Source of the DNA: CBDANZ01 sp965197865
GTDB taxonomy: Bacteria; Acidobacteriota; Vicinamibacteria; Vicinamibacterales; CAVVIG01
Length of the DNA stretch: 64,000 nt
Direction: 5' to 3'
NCBI GenBank assembly: GCA_965197865.1
Contig: CBDANZ010000003.1
Location: 248,001 to 312,000 of the forward strand
Shown here one piece after another: positions 1-8,667 of the stretch. Under the pieces are notes generated by a model that made no database searches, was not told the origin of the DNA, and saw only the letters and a program-made list of their open reading frames with translations. The position numbers were made by a program, and so were the translations under genes. How positions within the stretch are numbered: position 1 is the stretch's first letter; each line of letters opens with the position of its first letter.

Positions 1-990
1 GATCCTTTCAAAGGCAGGAGCGATCTTGCCGCACATCTTCTGCGCATGATCGACCCTGGAAGTTTTGCCGACGACAGCCTCCGAGTTCTGAGGGCCGTGC
101 AGTTTGCCGCCAGGTTCGATCTGACGGTCGACGAGCACACCAAAGCCCTCTGTCGAGCGATTGCGCTCGATGATCTGCCCGCCGAACGGATCTGGGGCGA
201 AATCGACAAGCTCCTCCTTGCGCCGCGCCCCTCGATCGGCTTTGCCCTCGCGCTGGAGCTCGGCGTCGTCGAGAAGCTGTTTCCAGAGCTAGGCGCGCTG
301 GTCGGCTGCGCGCAGGAGCCGGACTGGCATCCCGAGGGCGACGTCTGGGTCCACACACTACAAGTGATCGACCGGGCTCGAGCCGTCGTCGACGACCTGC
401 CGCGGCCCCAGCAGATCGCCGTCATGCTTGGCGCTGTCTGCCACGACTTCGGCAAACCGGCCACGACGGCGTTCCTCGACGGCCGGATCCGATCCATCGA
501 TCACGAGGAACAGGGAGTCGCACCAACCGCCTCGTTTCTCGATCGACTCAACCTGTATTCAATTGTCGCTTATGACGTGCGCCAGCAGGTGCTCGGGCTG
601 GTTCGCCAGCATCTGAAGCCTGGCATGTGGTTCAAGGTCCGCAGCCAAGTGAGGGATGGCGCGTTCAGGCGACTGGCGCAAAAGGTCGACCTCGAGCTAC
701 TCGCCCGACTCGCGAAGGCCGATTGCCTGGGACGCGAGCCTGGCAGCTTTAACTGCGAAGCGATGGATTGGTTTCTGGAACGCGCGCGCTCTCTCGGCGT
801 CCAACATCGCCCGCCCGCGCCCATCCTGCTCGGACGGCATGTCCTCGAGCTCGGGCTGAAGCCAGGCCCGCGCGTCGGCGAGATTCTGAAAGCCGTCTAC
901 GAACAACAGCTCGACGGCACCGTGACGACGCTCGACGAAGGGATCACCGCGGCGAAACGCCTCGCCGCCCCTAACCCCCAACACGACTAG
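1..990 (+). CDS. cca: CCA tRNA nucleotidyltransferase, 5'-truncated by the window edge
   Basis: The frame is open from base 1, so the gene begins before the window. The visible part starts DPFKGRSDLAAHLLRMIDPG and then reads FADDSLRVLRAVQFAARF, the signature just after the catalytic head of class II CCA-adding enzymes and poly(A) polymerases. It is followed by the RNA-binding helices and an HD phosphohydrolase domain (VCHDFGKP near 430-455). The enzyme adds or repairs the 3' CCA of tRNAs; the HD domain in such fusions has phosphatase or phosphodiesterase activity. The nucleotidyltransferase active site itself lies outside the window. It ends with TAG and is followed by a hairpin repeat, then a convergent peptidase gene. 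Confidence 0.9.
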   Translation, partial: DPFKGRSDLAAHLLRMIDPGSFADDSLRVLRAVQFAARFDLTVDEHTKALCRAIALDDLPAERIWGEIDKLLLAPRPSIGFALALELGVVEKLFPELGALVGCAQEPDWHPEGDVWVHTLQVIDRARAVVDDLPRPQQIAVMLGAVCHDFGKPATTAFLDGRIRSIDHEEQGVAPTASFLDRLNLYSIVAYDVRQQVLGLVRQHLKPGMWFKVRSQVRDGAFRRLAQKVDLELLARLAKADCLGREPGSFNCEAMDWFLERARSLGVQHRPPAPILLGRHVLELGLKPGPRVGEILKAVYEQQLDGTVTTLDEGITAAKRLAAPNPQHD

Positions 991-1002
991 GAGCACCCTG
1001 CG

Positions 1003-1048
1003 TAACGCGGGACTTTGGTCCCGCTCACATGAGCAGGCCCAAAGACCT
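1003..1048. repeat. REP-like double hairpin
   Basis: This intergenic stretch contains GCGGGACTTTGGTCCCGC, a 7-bp stem with a short loop, followed by a second arm GCAGGCCCAAAGACCTGCGC in the opposite sense. It belongs to the hairpin family found elsewhere in the window (3976, 7457, 15456, 50981, 63429). It lies between two convergent genes and could also act as a bidirectional terminator, although no T-run is present. Confidence 0.6.
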
Positions 1049-1088
1049 GCGCTGCAGTCGGCCACGAGTAAGACGGCGGTGTGTAGCG

Positions 1089-3926
1089 CTACTGGGTGGC
1101 CTGAGGCGGAGCCACCAGCGTGCCGTCGGCGTTCCGGACTTCAGACGCGCCGAGATTGAGCTTCTGCAGATCCGCCCGGATCTTCGTCCGGTCACCGACA
1201 GCAATCACGAGCAGCTTCTCCGGCACGAGGTACTTCTCGGCGACCGCTTTCACGCGATCGGCGGTAACCGCCGAGAGCCGAGCGGGCAGCTTCGTGTAGT
1301 AGTCGAGCCCCAGGTCGTAGATGTAGATATTGGCGGTGCTCGCTGTCACGCGCGCGCTGGTTTCGAAGCCGGCTGGCAGCGAGCGCACGATCGAGTCCCT
1401 GGCCAGGCTGAGCTCCTCGGGTAAAAGCGGCGCCTCGCGAATCCGCCGCACTTCCTTGAATATTTCCGAAACGGCCGCGCCCGTCACGTCGGTCCGCACC
1501 CCGGACACGATGACGAACGGGCCGGCCGCGCGGCGAAATACGAACCGCGAGCCCGCTCCATACGTGTAGCCGTGCTGCTCCCGCAGATTGAGGTTGATGC
1601 GGCTCGAGAAAAGCCCACCGAGCGCCTCGTTCATCACGACGAGCGGCTCGTAGTCGGGCGTCGAGCGCGACACGCCAATCGAGGCCACTCGCACTTGAGT
1701 CTGCGGGGCGCCTGGCTTGTCGACGAACACGACGCGTGCGCCGGTCGTCGCGGCACTGCCGAGCGATGGCTGCGCCGGCGTCCCCCGCTGCCAGTCCCCA
1801 AACGCCTTCTCCACGAGCGGCTCGAGGTCGGCCACCGTGACCTGGCCCGACACGACGAGCGCCGCGTTGTTCGGCACGAAATTCTGCGACCAGAACATCT
1901 GCATGTCGTCGCGCGTCACCGCCGTGTTCGAGCCCTCGGTGCCGAGCTCCATGTATCCATACGGATGCGCCGGCCCATAGAGTGCGGCGTTCATCGCCAC
2001 GGCCGCCACCTGGCCAGCGTTCTCGCGCTGCTGGACGAGGCTCGCGAGCCGGCTCCGGCGCTGGCGATCGATCTCTTCGACGGGGAAGCTCGGACGCCGG
2101 ACGAGGTCGGCCATCAGGTCGAGGAGCGCCGGGAACTCGCTGGCGAGCGATCTTGCCGTCACCTGCGACGCGTCCATGGTGGACGATGCGTTGAGGGACG
2201 TGCCGAGTTGCGCCACTTCGTCGGCAATCTGCAGCGACGAGCGGGTCGCTGTGCCTTCGTCGAGCATCGCGACCACGAAGTTCGCGAGGCCAGGTTTGTC
2301 GATCGGGTTCGCGCCGCTGCCGGTCCTGACCACCAGGGTCGCCGACACGACGGGCAGACCGGGCCGCTCGTTCACGAGAACGATCAGCCCATTCGCAAGC
2401 TCGAATGAGCTCGGCTCCGGAAGCTGGAGTGCCTTCGCGGCGCCGGCCGCCGGCGGCTCTTTCCGCCAGGGTTCGTCGGCATTTACCGACTCGGCAACCG
2501 TCCCCGCAGCAGACTGCGCCTGCTTCGGCGTCGGCACAGGCGTTCCCAGGTCCTGCGGGCCCGGCACCCCGTGAACCACGACGCGAGAGGCGGGCGCGAG
2601 CTGCTGCTGGGCGAAATTCTTCACCGACGCCGGGGTCACGTCGCGGTAGCGCTGCAGATCACTTGCGAGATAGCCGGGATCGCCGAGGTAATGGTTGTAC
2701 GTGTTGAGCCGATTGGCGACGCCGCCGAGCCTCTCGAGCCTCTGAACGATGCCCGTCTCCAAGGTGTTCCGCGCGCGGTCGACTTCCGCCTGGCCCGGAC
2801 CCGTTTCGCGGAACCGCATCAGCTCTTCGTCGATCGCCTTCTCGATCTCTTCGGGCGAGCGGCCGGGCCGCGCCGTCGCCTGAATCTGAAACACCGACCC
2901 GAGCATCAGCGAGTACTGGATTGCCGACACGTCCTGCGCAATCTGCTGCTCATATACGAGCTTCTTGTACAGCCGGCTCGATCGGCCGCCGCCGAGCGCG
3001 ATCGACGCGATGTCGGCGTCGGCGTCCCCTGGCTTGAAGATCGGCGACGTGATCCACGCCATATACACCCGCGGGAGCTCGATGCGATCCGGCACGACGC
3101 TCCGCCGTTCCGCGGTAATCGGCGGCGTCTGGATGGACGGCTTCGGCACGGCCTGACCCGGCTTCAACGTTCCGAAGTACTTCTCGACGAGCGGCTTCGT
3201 AGCGGCCTTGTCGATGTCGCCGACGATCACGAGGCTGACATTGTTGGGCGCATAGTACAGCTTGAAGAAGTTCTTCACATCGTCGAGTCTGGCTGCCTGG
3301 ATGTCGGCGTGGCTGCCGATCACGCTGGCGTAGTACGGATGCTCCTTCGGAAAAAGCTGGTGGAACAGCGCCTCCTCGACGACACCGTACGGCCGGTTTT
3401 CGACGCTCTGGCGCCGTTCGTTGCGGACGACGTCCTGCTGGTTCGACAGGTTCGCCTGATCGACCTGGTCGAGCAGGTACCCCATGCGATCGGACTCCAG
3501 CCACAGCGCGAGCTCGAGCTGATTGGCTGGCACCGTCTCGAAATAGTTCGTGCGATCGAAGTCGGTCGTCCCGTTGATGCCGCTGGCGCCGGCGCCCTCG
3601 AGCGTCCGGAAGTGCGTATCGCCTGGCACGTGCTTCGAGCCCTGGAACATCATGTGCTCGAAGAGGTGCGCGAACCCGGTGCGGCCCGGCTCTTCGTTGG
3701 CCGGCCCGACGTGATACCAGAGGTTCACGGCGACGAGCGGCAGCCGGTGGTCTTCCGAGAGGATCACCTCGAGTCCGTTTGGCAGGACGTATTTTTCGAA
3801 GTCCAGCGTCGGCGCGGTGGAAGTCTGAGCCGTCTGCGACCGGTTGGCACGGTTGCATGCCGGAGCGACAACAACCAGCGCCGCGGCGACGATCGCAATC
3901 GCTCCCCTCGCCATTCTTAGGTTCAT
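1089..3926 (-). CDS. M16 family zinc metallopeptidase (two-domain, exported)
   Basis: This is a 945-residue insulinase/pitrilysin-like protease. The inverted zinc motif HLFEH lies at residues 87-91 of the first M16 domain, with the downstream glutamate region following. The second half (from about residue 500) is a second M16 domain without HxxEH, the usual non-catalytic partner half. The N-terminus is a hydrophobic signal segment ending near Cys24 (VVAPAC), possibly a lipoprotein or periplasmic protein. I place the start at the ATG at 3926 rather than a codon 33 bases upstream because GGAGG lies about 8 bases before this ATG. It is transcribed convergently to the CCA enzyme. Its substrate cannot be told from sequence. 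Confidence 0.9.
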   Translation of the reverse strand: MNLRMARGAIAIVAAALVVVAPACNRANRSQTAQTSTAPTLDFEKYVLPNGLEVILSEDHRLPLVAVNLWYHVGPANEEPGRTGFAHLFEHMMFQGSKHVPGDTHFRTLEGAGASGINGTTDFDRTNYFETVPANQLELALWLESDRMGYLLDQVDQANLSNQQDVVRNERRQSVENRPYGVVEEALFHQLFPKEHPYYASVIGSHADIQAARLDDVKNFFKLYYAPNNVSLVIVGDIDKAATKPLVEKYFGTLKPGQAVPKPSIQTPPITAERRSVVPDRIELPRVYMAWITSPIFKPGDADADIASIALGGGRSSRLYKKLVYEQQIAQDVSAIQYSLMLGSVFQIQATARPGRSPEEIEKAIDEELMRFRETGPGQAEVDRARNTLETGIVQRLERLGGVANRLNTYNHYLGDPGYLASDLQRYRDVTPASVKNFAQQQLAPASRVVVHGVPGPQDLGTPVPTPKQAQSAAGTVAESVNADEPWRKEPPAAGAAKALQLPEPSSFELANGLIVLVNERPGLPVVSATLVVRTGSGANPIDKPGLANFVVAMLDEGTATRSSLQIADEVAQLGTSLNASSTMDASQVTARSLASEFPALLDLMADLVRRPSFPVEEIDRQRRSRLASLVQQRENAGQVAAVAMNAALYGPAHPYGYMELGTEGSNTAVTRDDMQMFWSQNFVPNNAALVVSGQVTVADLEPLVEKAFGDWQRGTPAQPSLGSAATTGARVVFVDKPGAPQTQVRVASIGVSRSTPDYEPLVVMNEALGGLFSSRINLNLREQHGYTYGAGSRFVFRRAAGPFVIVSGVRTDVTGAAVSEIFKEVRRIREAPLLPEELSLARDSIVRSLPAGFETSARVTASTANIYIYDLGLDYYTKLPARLSAVTADRVKAVAEKYLVPEKLLVIAVGDRTKIRADLQKLNLGASEVRNADGTLVAPPQATQ

Positions 3927-3975
3927 CGTGTGTCCTCCACGGCGGCGTTGAAGAGCCACTTTCCGGGTGTCTGTT

Positions 3976-4042
3976 GTAGCGCGGGCCTCTCAGGCCCGCG
4001 ATCGATTCCGTTTGATGTAACGCGGGCCGCTCTGCTCGGCCG
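3976..4042. repeat. Two REP-like hairpins in the 177-bp divergent spacer
   Basis: The first copy contains GCGGGCCTCTCAGGCCCGC, a near-perfect palindrome preceded by GTAGC. The second, from 4017, is GTAACGCGGGCCGC followed by an imperfect arm. Both lie between the divergent M16 peptidase and acyl-ligase genes, where promoters must also sit. They are members of the dispersed family described in the findings. Confidence 0.65.
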
Positions 4043-4103
4043 GTATATCCCATCGAATCGGTGACCAAGATCCGCGCGGCGACATTCGTATCATAATTCA
4101 ATT

Positions 4104-6653
4104 GTGAAGCGTGACACGCTGATCGACTTCTTCCACGATTTCTCAGCGGGGAGCGGCGAGTTCCTCGTGTACGATGACGGATTCAGAAGCCGGACGCTCG
4201 GCTACACGGATGTCGGCCGCGCGGCGCGCGGGTTTGCCGCGCGTCTTTACGCCGAGGGGCTGCGGAAGGGCGACAAGGTCATCTTCTTCTCGGAGAACCG
4301 GCCGGAATGGATCATCGGCTTCTGGGGCTGCCTCCTCGACGGCCTCATCGTCGTGCCGATCGACTATCGCGCCTCGCCCGACTTTCTGGCGCGCGTCGGC
4401 CGCATCGTGGCGGCAAAGCTGGTCCTGATCGGACAGGATGTGCCGCCGGTCGGTGACACAGGCGGCGCGCCGGTCTGGCGCCTGCACGACCTGGAGTGGC
4501 CCGACGGCACGCCGCCGCCGGTTACGATCGGACGAGACGACGTTGCGGAAATTGTCTTCACGTCCGGCGCGACGGCTGACCCCAAAGGCGTCGTCATTAC
4601 CCACCGAAACATCCTGGCCAACATCGTGCCGGTCGAGCGCGAGGTCCTGAAATATTGCAAGTGGGGGCGCCCATTCTTTCCGCTGCGATTCCTCAACCTG
4701 CTGCCGCTCAGTCACATGTTCGGACAGGCCATGGCCACTTTCGTCCCGCCCATGCTGCCAGGCGTCGTGATCTTCATGCGCGGGTACAACCCGGCCGAAA
4801 TCGTGGAGCAAATCAAGAGGCGGCACGTGTCGGTGCTGGTGTCGGTGCCGAAGATTCTCGACGTGCTGCGCGAGCACGTGCTTCGCACCCTGCCCGAAGC
4901 GCGACCCGATGTAGCGCGGGCCTTTCAGGGCGGCATCGGTCGTGAACCCAGCAACGCCGCCCTCCGGGTCGCGCTCCGCTGGTGGCGCCACCACCGCGCG
5001 CACCGGATGTTCGGCCCGAAGTTCTGGGCGTTCGTCGTCGGGGCGGCGCCCCTCGACACGGAGCTCGAGACATTTTGGGCCGAGCGGGGGTTTGGCGTCA
5101 TCCAGGGTTATGGCCTGACCGAAACGGCGCCGATCGTGAGCCTCAACCACCCGTTGCGCACCCGGCGCGGATCGGTCGGGAAGGCCATCGAGGGCGTCGA
5201 GCTAAGAATCGCGCCCGACGGCGAGATCCTCGTGCGCGGCGAGAACGTCACGAAGGGGTACTTCAACGCGGCGGAGGAAACCGCACACGCCTTCGAGGGT
5301 GGATGGTTTCACACCGGCGACATCGGCGAAATGGCCGCCGATGGCCAGATCTTCATCCGTGGGCGCAAGAAGGAGCTGATCGTTACGCCTGAGGGACTCA
5401 ACGTCTTCCCTGAAGATGTCGAGCGTGTCCTCAACCATCTGCCTGGCGTGCGCGATTCGGCAGTGGTCGGCGCGTCGGTTGGCTCGGGCCCCGCAGGCGC
5501 TGGAATCAGAGACGAACGCGTGCACGCCGTGCTGGTCGTCGATCCCGGCGTGAATCCCGACGAAATCGTCCGCGCGGCAAACGCGCTGCTCGCCGACCAT
5601 CAGAAGATCCGGCGGGCGCTGGTCTGGCCCGAGGCCGAGTTGCCGCGCACCGAGGGCACCCGGAAGCTAAAGCGCGCGGCGATTCGCGCCTCTATAGCGG
5701 GCGATGGGGCACGGCTGCTCGCGCAGCCAGGCGCAGATGCGCTCGCCTCGCTCGTCGCGAAGCACGCCGGCCGTTCGGATCTTTCACCTCGAACCACGCT
5801 CCAGGAGCTCGGCCTCAGCTCGCTCGAGCGCGTCGAGCTGATAGTGGCGCTCGAAGACCAGTTTCAGACGCGCATCGACGAAGGCGCCTTCTCTCAGGTA
5901 CGCGATCTCTCGCAGCTCCGAACGCTCGTCGAGCGAGGCCCAGAGAAAGTCGCGACGCAAGCCGAGCCGGTGGACTTTCCCGAGTGGAACCGATCGTGGC
6001 CGGCGCGTGCGATCCGCCGCCTGAGCCTGCCGACATGGATCTTCCCGCTCGCGCGCATCTTCGCCTGGATCCACGTCGAAGGGGGCCATAACTTGACGGC
6101 CATCCACGCGCCGGTGATCTTCGCGGCCAATCATCAGAGCCACATGGACACGCCGGTGATTCTCGCTGCGCTGCCGGCACGGTTCCGCTACCGCGTGGCG
6201 CCGGCGATGGCGAAGGAGTTTTTCGGGGCGCACTTCTTTCCCAGGGAGCACGGCCACCGCGCCTGGCTCACCAGCAGCCTCAACTACTACCTCGCCGCAC
6301 TGTTCTTCAACGCCTTCCCGTTGCCCCAGCGCGAAGCCGGCGCCAGACAAGCGCTGCGATACATCGGCGACGTGATCGGGGACGGTTTTTCGGTGCTGAT
6401 CTTTCCAGAAGGCCAGCGAACCGACACGGGCGAGATCGATCGGTTCCGTCCGGGCATCGGGATGATTGCCGCTAAGCTCGGCGTGCCGGTGGTCCCCGTC
6501 CGAATCGAGGGGCTCCAGAAGGTGCTGCATCGCACGTGGAAGATGGCAAGACCCGGGCGCGTGCGGGTCACCTTTGGCGCGCCAATCCGCCTCACGGGCG
6601 AAGATTACGAGGTGTTAGCGAAGCTGGTCGAGGACGCCGTCAGGCGACTCTGA
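4104..6653 (+). CDS. Trifunctional AMP-dependent acyl ligase / acyl carrier protein / 1-acylglycerol-3-phosphate acyltransferase
   Basis: This 849-residue protein has three domains. Residues 1 to about 520 form an ANL (acyl-CoA/acyl-ACP synthetase) domain with the phosphate-binding loop TSGATADPKGV near residue 153 and GYGLTETAP near 334. A carrier-protein domain follows with GLSSLERVEL, whose second serine (about Ser573) is the expected phosphopantetheine site. The last 200 residues are a PlsC-type acyltransferase with NHQSHMD (H-X4-D, about residues 676-682) and FPEGQR. The likely role is to activate a fatty acid, load it on its own carrier and transfer it to a lysophospholipid, analogous to Aas but with the domain order reversed. 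The start is GTG. A REP-like sequence lies in frame at 4911-4935. Confidence 0.88.
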   Translation: MKRDTLIDFFHDFSAGSGEFLVYDDGFRSRTLGYTDVGRAARGFAARLYAEGLRKGDKVIFFSENRPEWIIGFWGCLLDGLIVVPIDYRASPDFLARVGRIVAAKLVLIGQDVPPVGDTGGAPVWRLHDLEWPDGTPPPVTIGRDDVAEIVFTSGATADPKGVVITHRNILANIVPVEREVLKYCKWGRPFFPLRFLNLLPLSHMFGQAMATFVPPMLPGVVIFMRGYNPAEIVEQIKRRHVSVLVSVPKILDVLREHVLRTLPEARPDVARAFQGGIGREPSNAALRVALRWWRHHRAHRMFGPKFWAFVVGAAPLDTELETFWAERGFGVIQGYGLTETAPIVSLNHPLRTRRGSVGKAIEGVELRIAPDGEILVRGENVTKGYFNAAEETAHAFEGGWFHTGDIGEMAADGQIFIRGRKKELIVTPEGLNVFPEDVERVLNHLPGVRDSAVVGASVGSGPAGAGIRDERVHAVLVVDPGVNPDEIVRAANALLADHQKIRRALVWPEAELPRTEGTRKLKRAAIRASIAGDGARLLAQPGADALASLVAKHAGRSDLSPRTTLQELGLSSLERVELIVALEDQFQTRIDEGAFSQVRDLSQLRTLVERGPEKVATQAEPVDFPEWNRSWPARAIRRLSLPTWIFPLARIFAWIHVEGGHNLTAIHAPVIFAANHQSHMDTPVILAALPARFRYRVAPAMAKEFFGAHFFPREHGHRAWLTSSLNYYLAALFFNAFPLPQREAGARQALRYIGDVIGDGFSVLIFPEGQRTDTGEIDRFRPGIGMIAAKLGVPVVPVRIEGLQKVLHRTWKMARPGRVRVTFGAPIRLTGEDYEVLAKLVEDAVRRL
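4911..4935. repeat. REP-like sequence inside the acyl-ligase coding region
   Basis: GTAGCGCGGGCCTTTCAGG matches the 5' half of the dispersed hairpin family. It is read in frame as DVARAFQGG within the ANL domain near residue 270, in a poorly conserved segment. The right arm is degenerate. Confidence 0.5.
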
Positions 6654-6658
6654 ATTGC

Positions 6659-6730
6659 GTCATTGGGTCATTATATTTCTCGCCATTGGGTCGTTGATCT
6701 ATGAATTGACCAAATGATCCAATGATCCAG
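6659..6730. repeat. Octamer-phased inverted repeat between the acyl ligase and infA
   Basis: The spacer starts with TCATTGGGTCATT and ends with AATGATCCAATGA, an imperfect 13-bp inverted repeat about 45 bases apart. Short words recur at 8-base steps (TGATCCAA then TGATCCAG). It could form a hairpin and act as a terminator for the upstream gene; no clear T-tract follows. Confidence 0.5.
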
Positions 6731-6809
6731 CGACAAGATTGAGTACAAGATTGAATACAAGCAGCCAAATGTGGCACAGTATTTGTTCAAGGAAAGGACC
6801 GCTGGCAGT

Positions 6810-7028
6810 TTGAGTAAGGACGATCTCATAGACATGCAGGGCACCGTGGTGGCGGTTCACAGCGGCGGGCTTTACCGCGTGCAGTGTGACACCGGTCACG
6901 AGGTGCTGGCCCAGCTTAGCGGCCGCATGCGCCGCTTTCGTATCAAGGTGGTTCCGGGAGATCGCGTGACCATCGGCGTTTCGCCGTACGATCCCGTCCG
7001 AGGCATCATTACCTTCCGCGCGCGCTAG
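6810..7028 (+). CDS. infA: Translation initiation factor IF-1
   Basis: This is an S1/OB-fold protein with the IF-1 signature: a DMQGTVVAVHSGGLYRV start, a central GRMRRFRIKVVPGDRV and the end SPYDPVRGIITFRAR. It binds the 30S A site during initiation. I use the TTG at 6810, which gives exactly 72 residues, the usual IF-1 length, with GGAAAGGA about 11 bases upstream. An upstream GTG at 6771 would add 13 residues not seen in the family. It lies just upstream of, and probably with, the helicase gene. Confidence 0.92.
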   Translation: MSKDDLIDMQGTVVAVHSGGLYRVQCDTGHEVLAQLSGRMRRFRIKVVPGDRVTIGVSPYDPVRGIITFRAR

Positions 7029-7150
7029 CCAGACCAAGCATTTTGAGTTCCAACATAACCGATAGCCGTTATCACCGCCCCCGGCGCCCGGGCCAATTCC
7101 CACCCAGAGGGGCACGCCGCCGCGCAGCCGCGCCCAATAACCGAACAGCG

Positions 7151-8389
7151 ATGCCGCACGTGCCAACCCTCCAACCGACGCCGTGCGACACGATACCGGT
7201 GCCGTTCACATCGCTCGGGCTCGACCCGCGGCTGCTCGAGGGCGTCCGAGATCTCGGGTTTACCGAGACTCGACCGATTCAGAGCGCGGTGATTCCCCTC
7301 GCGCTCGGCGGCAGCGATCTGATCGCCTGCGCCGAAACCGGCACGGGGAAGACCTCCGCCTTCGTCCTGCCGATATTGCAGCGGCTATTATGCGCACGCC
7401 TAGAGACCCGCGCCACGACGGAGACACCTGCCGCGGAGGACTTTGGGCCTGCCGTGGTAGCGCGGAACTTTGGTCCTGCCCAGATCAGCAACAGCCGCGT
7501 GCTCGTCCTCGCGCCGACGCGAGAGCTGGCCGTGCAGATCGAAGACGAGATCCACGGTCTGTCGTACCACACGCCAATCACGAGTGCGGCGGTGTACGGT
7601 GGCGTCGAGATGGGCGGACAGGAGCGCGCGCTACGCGCGGGCGTCGACATCATCGTCGCCACCCCCGGCCGGCTGATCGATCACATGCACCAGCGGAACG
7701 CGGATCTCAAGCAAGTCGAACTCCTGGTGCTCGACGAAGCCGATCGCATGATGGACATGGGCTTTTGGCCCGATGTGCGGCGAATCATTGCCGCGCTGCC
7801 GTCGGTGCGCCAGACGCTGCTCTTCTCGGCGACCATCCCCGACGAGGTCGTGCGACTGGCCCTCGAGATCGTGCGCGAGCCCAAGTTCGTCCAGGTCGGT
7901 CAGCGCAGTAAGCCCCCCGTATCAATCACGCACCGTGCCGAGATCGTGCCGCACGACGCCAAGCTCGAGTGGCTGACCGCGCACCTCCTCCGGGCCGAAG
8001 GACCGGTACTGGTGTTCTCGCGGACGAAGATCGGCGCCGATCGCCTCGCGCGGCGGCTGGCGGCCGTCGGCATCAAGTGCACGGCGCTGCACGCCGACCG
8101 ATCGCAGGATCAACGCCGCGCCGCCGTCGAAGGCTTCCGGGGCGGCCGCTACAACGTGCTCGTGGCGACCGACATTGCGGCTCGCGGTCTCGACATCGAC
8201 GGGATTCACACGGTCATCAACTACGAAATGCCTGACTCGTCGGATGCGTACGTGCACCGGGTTGGTCGAACCGGCCGGGCCGATGAGGTGGGCCACGCCA
8301 TCACGCTGGTGACGCCGCAAGAACGCCAAGACCTGGCCGCTCTAGAAAAGTCCGTCGGCGTTCACTTAGAATATAATCGGCATGTCTGA
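7151..8389 (+). CDS. DEAD-box ATP-dependent RNA helicase (RhlE-like)
   Basis: All core motifs are visible: Q motif region FTETRPIQ, motif I AETGTGKT, Ia PTRELA, II DEAD (VLDEADRMMDMGF), III SAT, and the C-terminal RecA-like domain with ARGLDI and HRVGRTGRA. It likely remodels rRNA or mRNA. The frame is open back to 7043, but the ATG at 7151 gives a normal N-terminus. Between motifs I and Ia there is an unusual insert of about 30 residues (FGPAVVARNFGPA) that derives from two REP-like hairpin units. The stop overlaps the next small gene by 8 bases. Confidence 0.92.
   Translation: MPHVPTLQPTPCDTIPVPFTSLGLDPRLLEGVRDLGFTETRPIQSAVIPLALGGSDLIACAETGTGKTSAFVLPILQRLLCARLETRATTETPAAEDFGPAVVARNFGPAQISNSRVLVLAPTRELAVQIEDEIHGLSYHTPITSAAVYGGVEMGGQERALRAGVDIIVATPGRLIDHMHQRNADLKQVELLVLDEADRMMDMGFWPDVRRIIAALPSVRQTLLFSATIPDEVVRLALEIVREPKFVQVGQRSKPPVSITHRAEIVPHDAKLEWLTAHLLRAEGPVLVFSRTKIGADRLARRLAAVGIKCTALHADRSQDQRRAAVEGFRGGRYNVLVATDIAARGLDIDGIHTVINYEMPDSSDAYVHRVGRTGRADEVGHAITLVTPQERQDLAALEKSVGVHLEYNRHV
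7432..7480. repeat. Two REP-like units inside the helicase gene
   Basis: GCGGAGGACTTTGGGCCTGC (7432) and GTAGCGCGGAACTTTGGTCC (7457) lie in tandem and are translated in frame as repeated FGPA words between helicase motifs I and Ia. The same sequence words occur in non-coding hairpins elsewhere in the window. Confidence 0.6.
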
Positions 8390-8651
8390 TCCGTTTCCCC
8401 CGCCGATTCCGTTCGCCGACCGGCCGGCTCAGGCGGCCATCGACGCGCCGACGCCGTCAGAAGCCGTCGCGAGGTTCAAGTCGTGCCGGTGGCGCCGTCC
8501 GCCCCAAGACGGTCCTGAGTGCTGCGGGCATCGGGACGTTCTGCCAATCGCCGGAACCAGCTTCAAACCGGAAGCCTGGTGTCCCGAGTGCCCCTTCTTC
8601 AAGCTCCGTCGCACGCCAAGAAAGCGCAGCCCAGAAGACTACCGGTACTAG
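8382..8651 (+). CDS. Small Cys-containing protein of unknown function
   Basis: This 89-residue ORF starts at an ATG that overlaps the helicase stop by 8 bases, suggesting translational coupling. It has a proline-rich N-terminus, then PECCGHRD and, about 23 residues later, WCPECPFFKLRR. The four cysteines and one histidine could bind a metal. The tail is basic (RRTPRKRS). I do not recognise a family. The overlap with a solid gene and the ordered Cys pattern are the only support that it is real. Confidence 0.55.
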   Translation: MSDPFPPPIPFADRPAQAAIDAPTPSEAVARFKSCRWRRPPQDGPECCGHRDVLPIAGTSFKPEAWCPECPFFKLRRTPRKRSPEDYRY

Positions 8652-8667
8652 GTTGTTGGTCCTGGAC

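Noticed and set aside
2571..3920. A 449-residue plus-strand ORF opposite the M16 peptidase
   Set aside because: It is an antisense shadow with Arg-, Asp- and Val-biased composition and no family similarity; the peptidase frame has all its motifs.
6771..6809. GTG at 6771 as start of infA
   Set aside because: It adds 13 residues absent from the family; the TTG at 6810 yields the standard 72 residues with a Shine-Dalgarno upstream.
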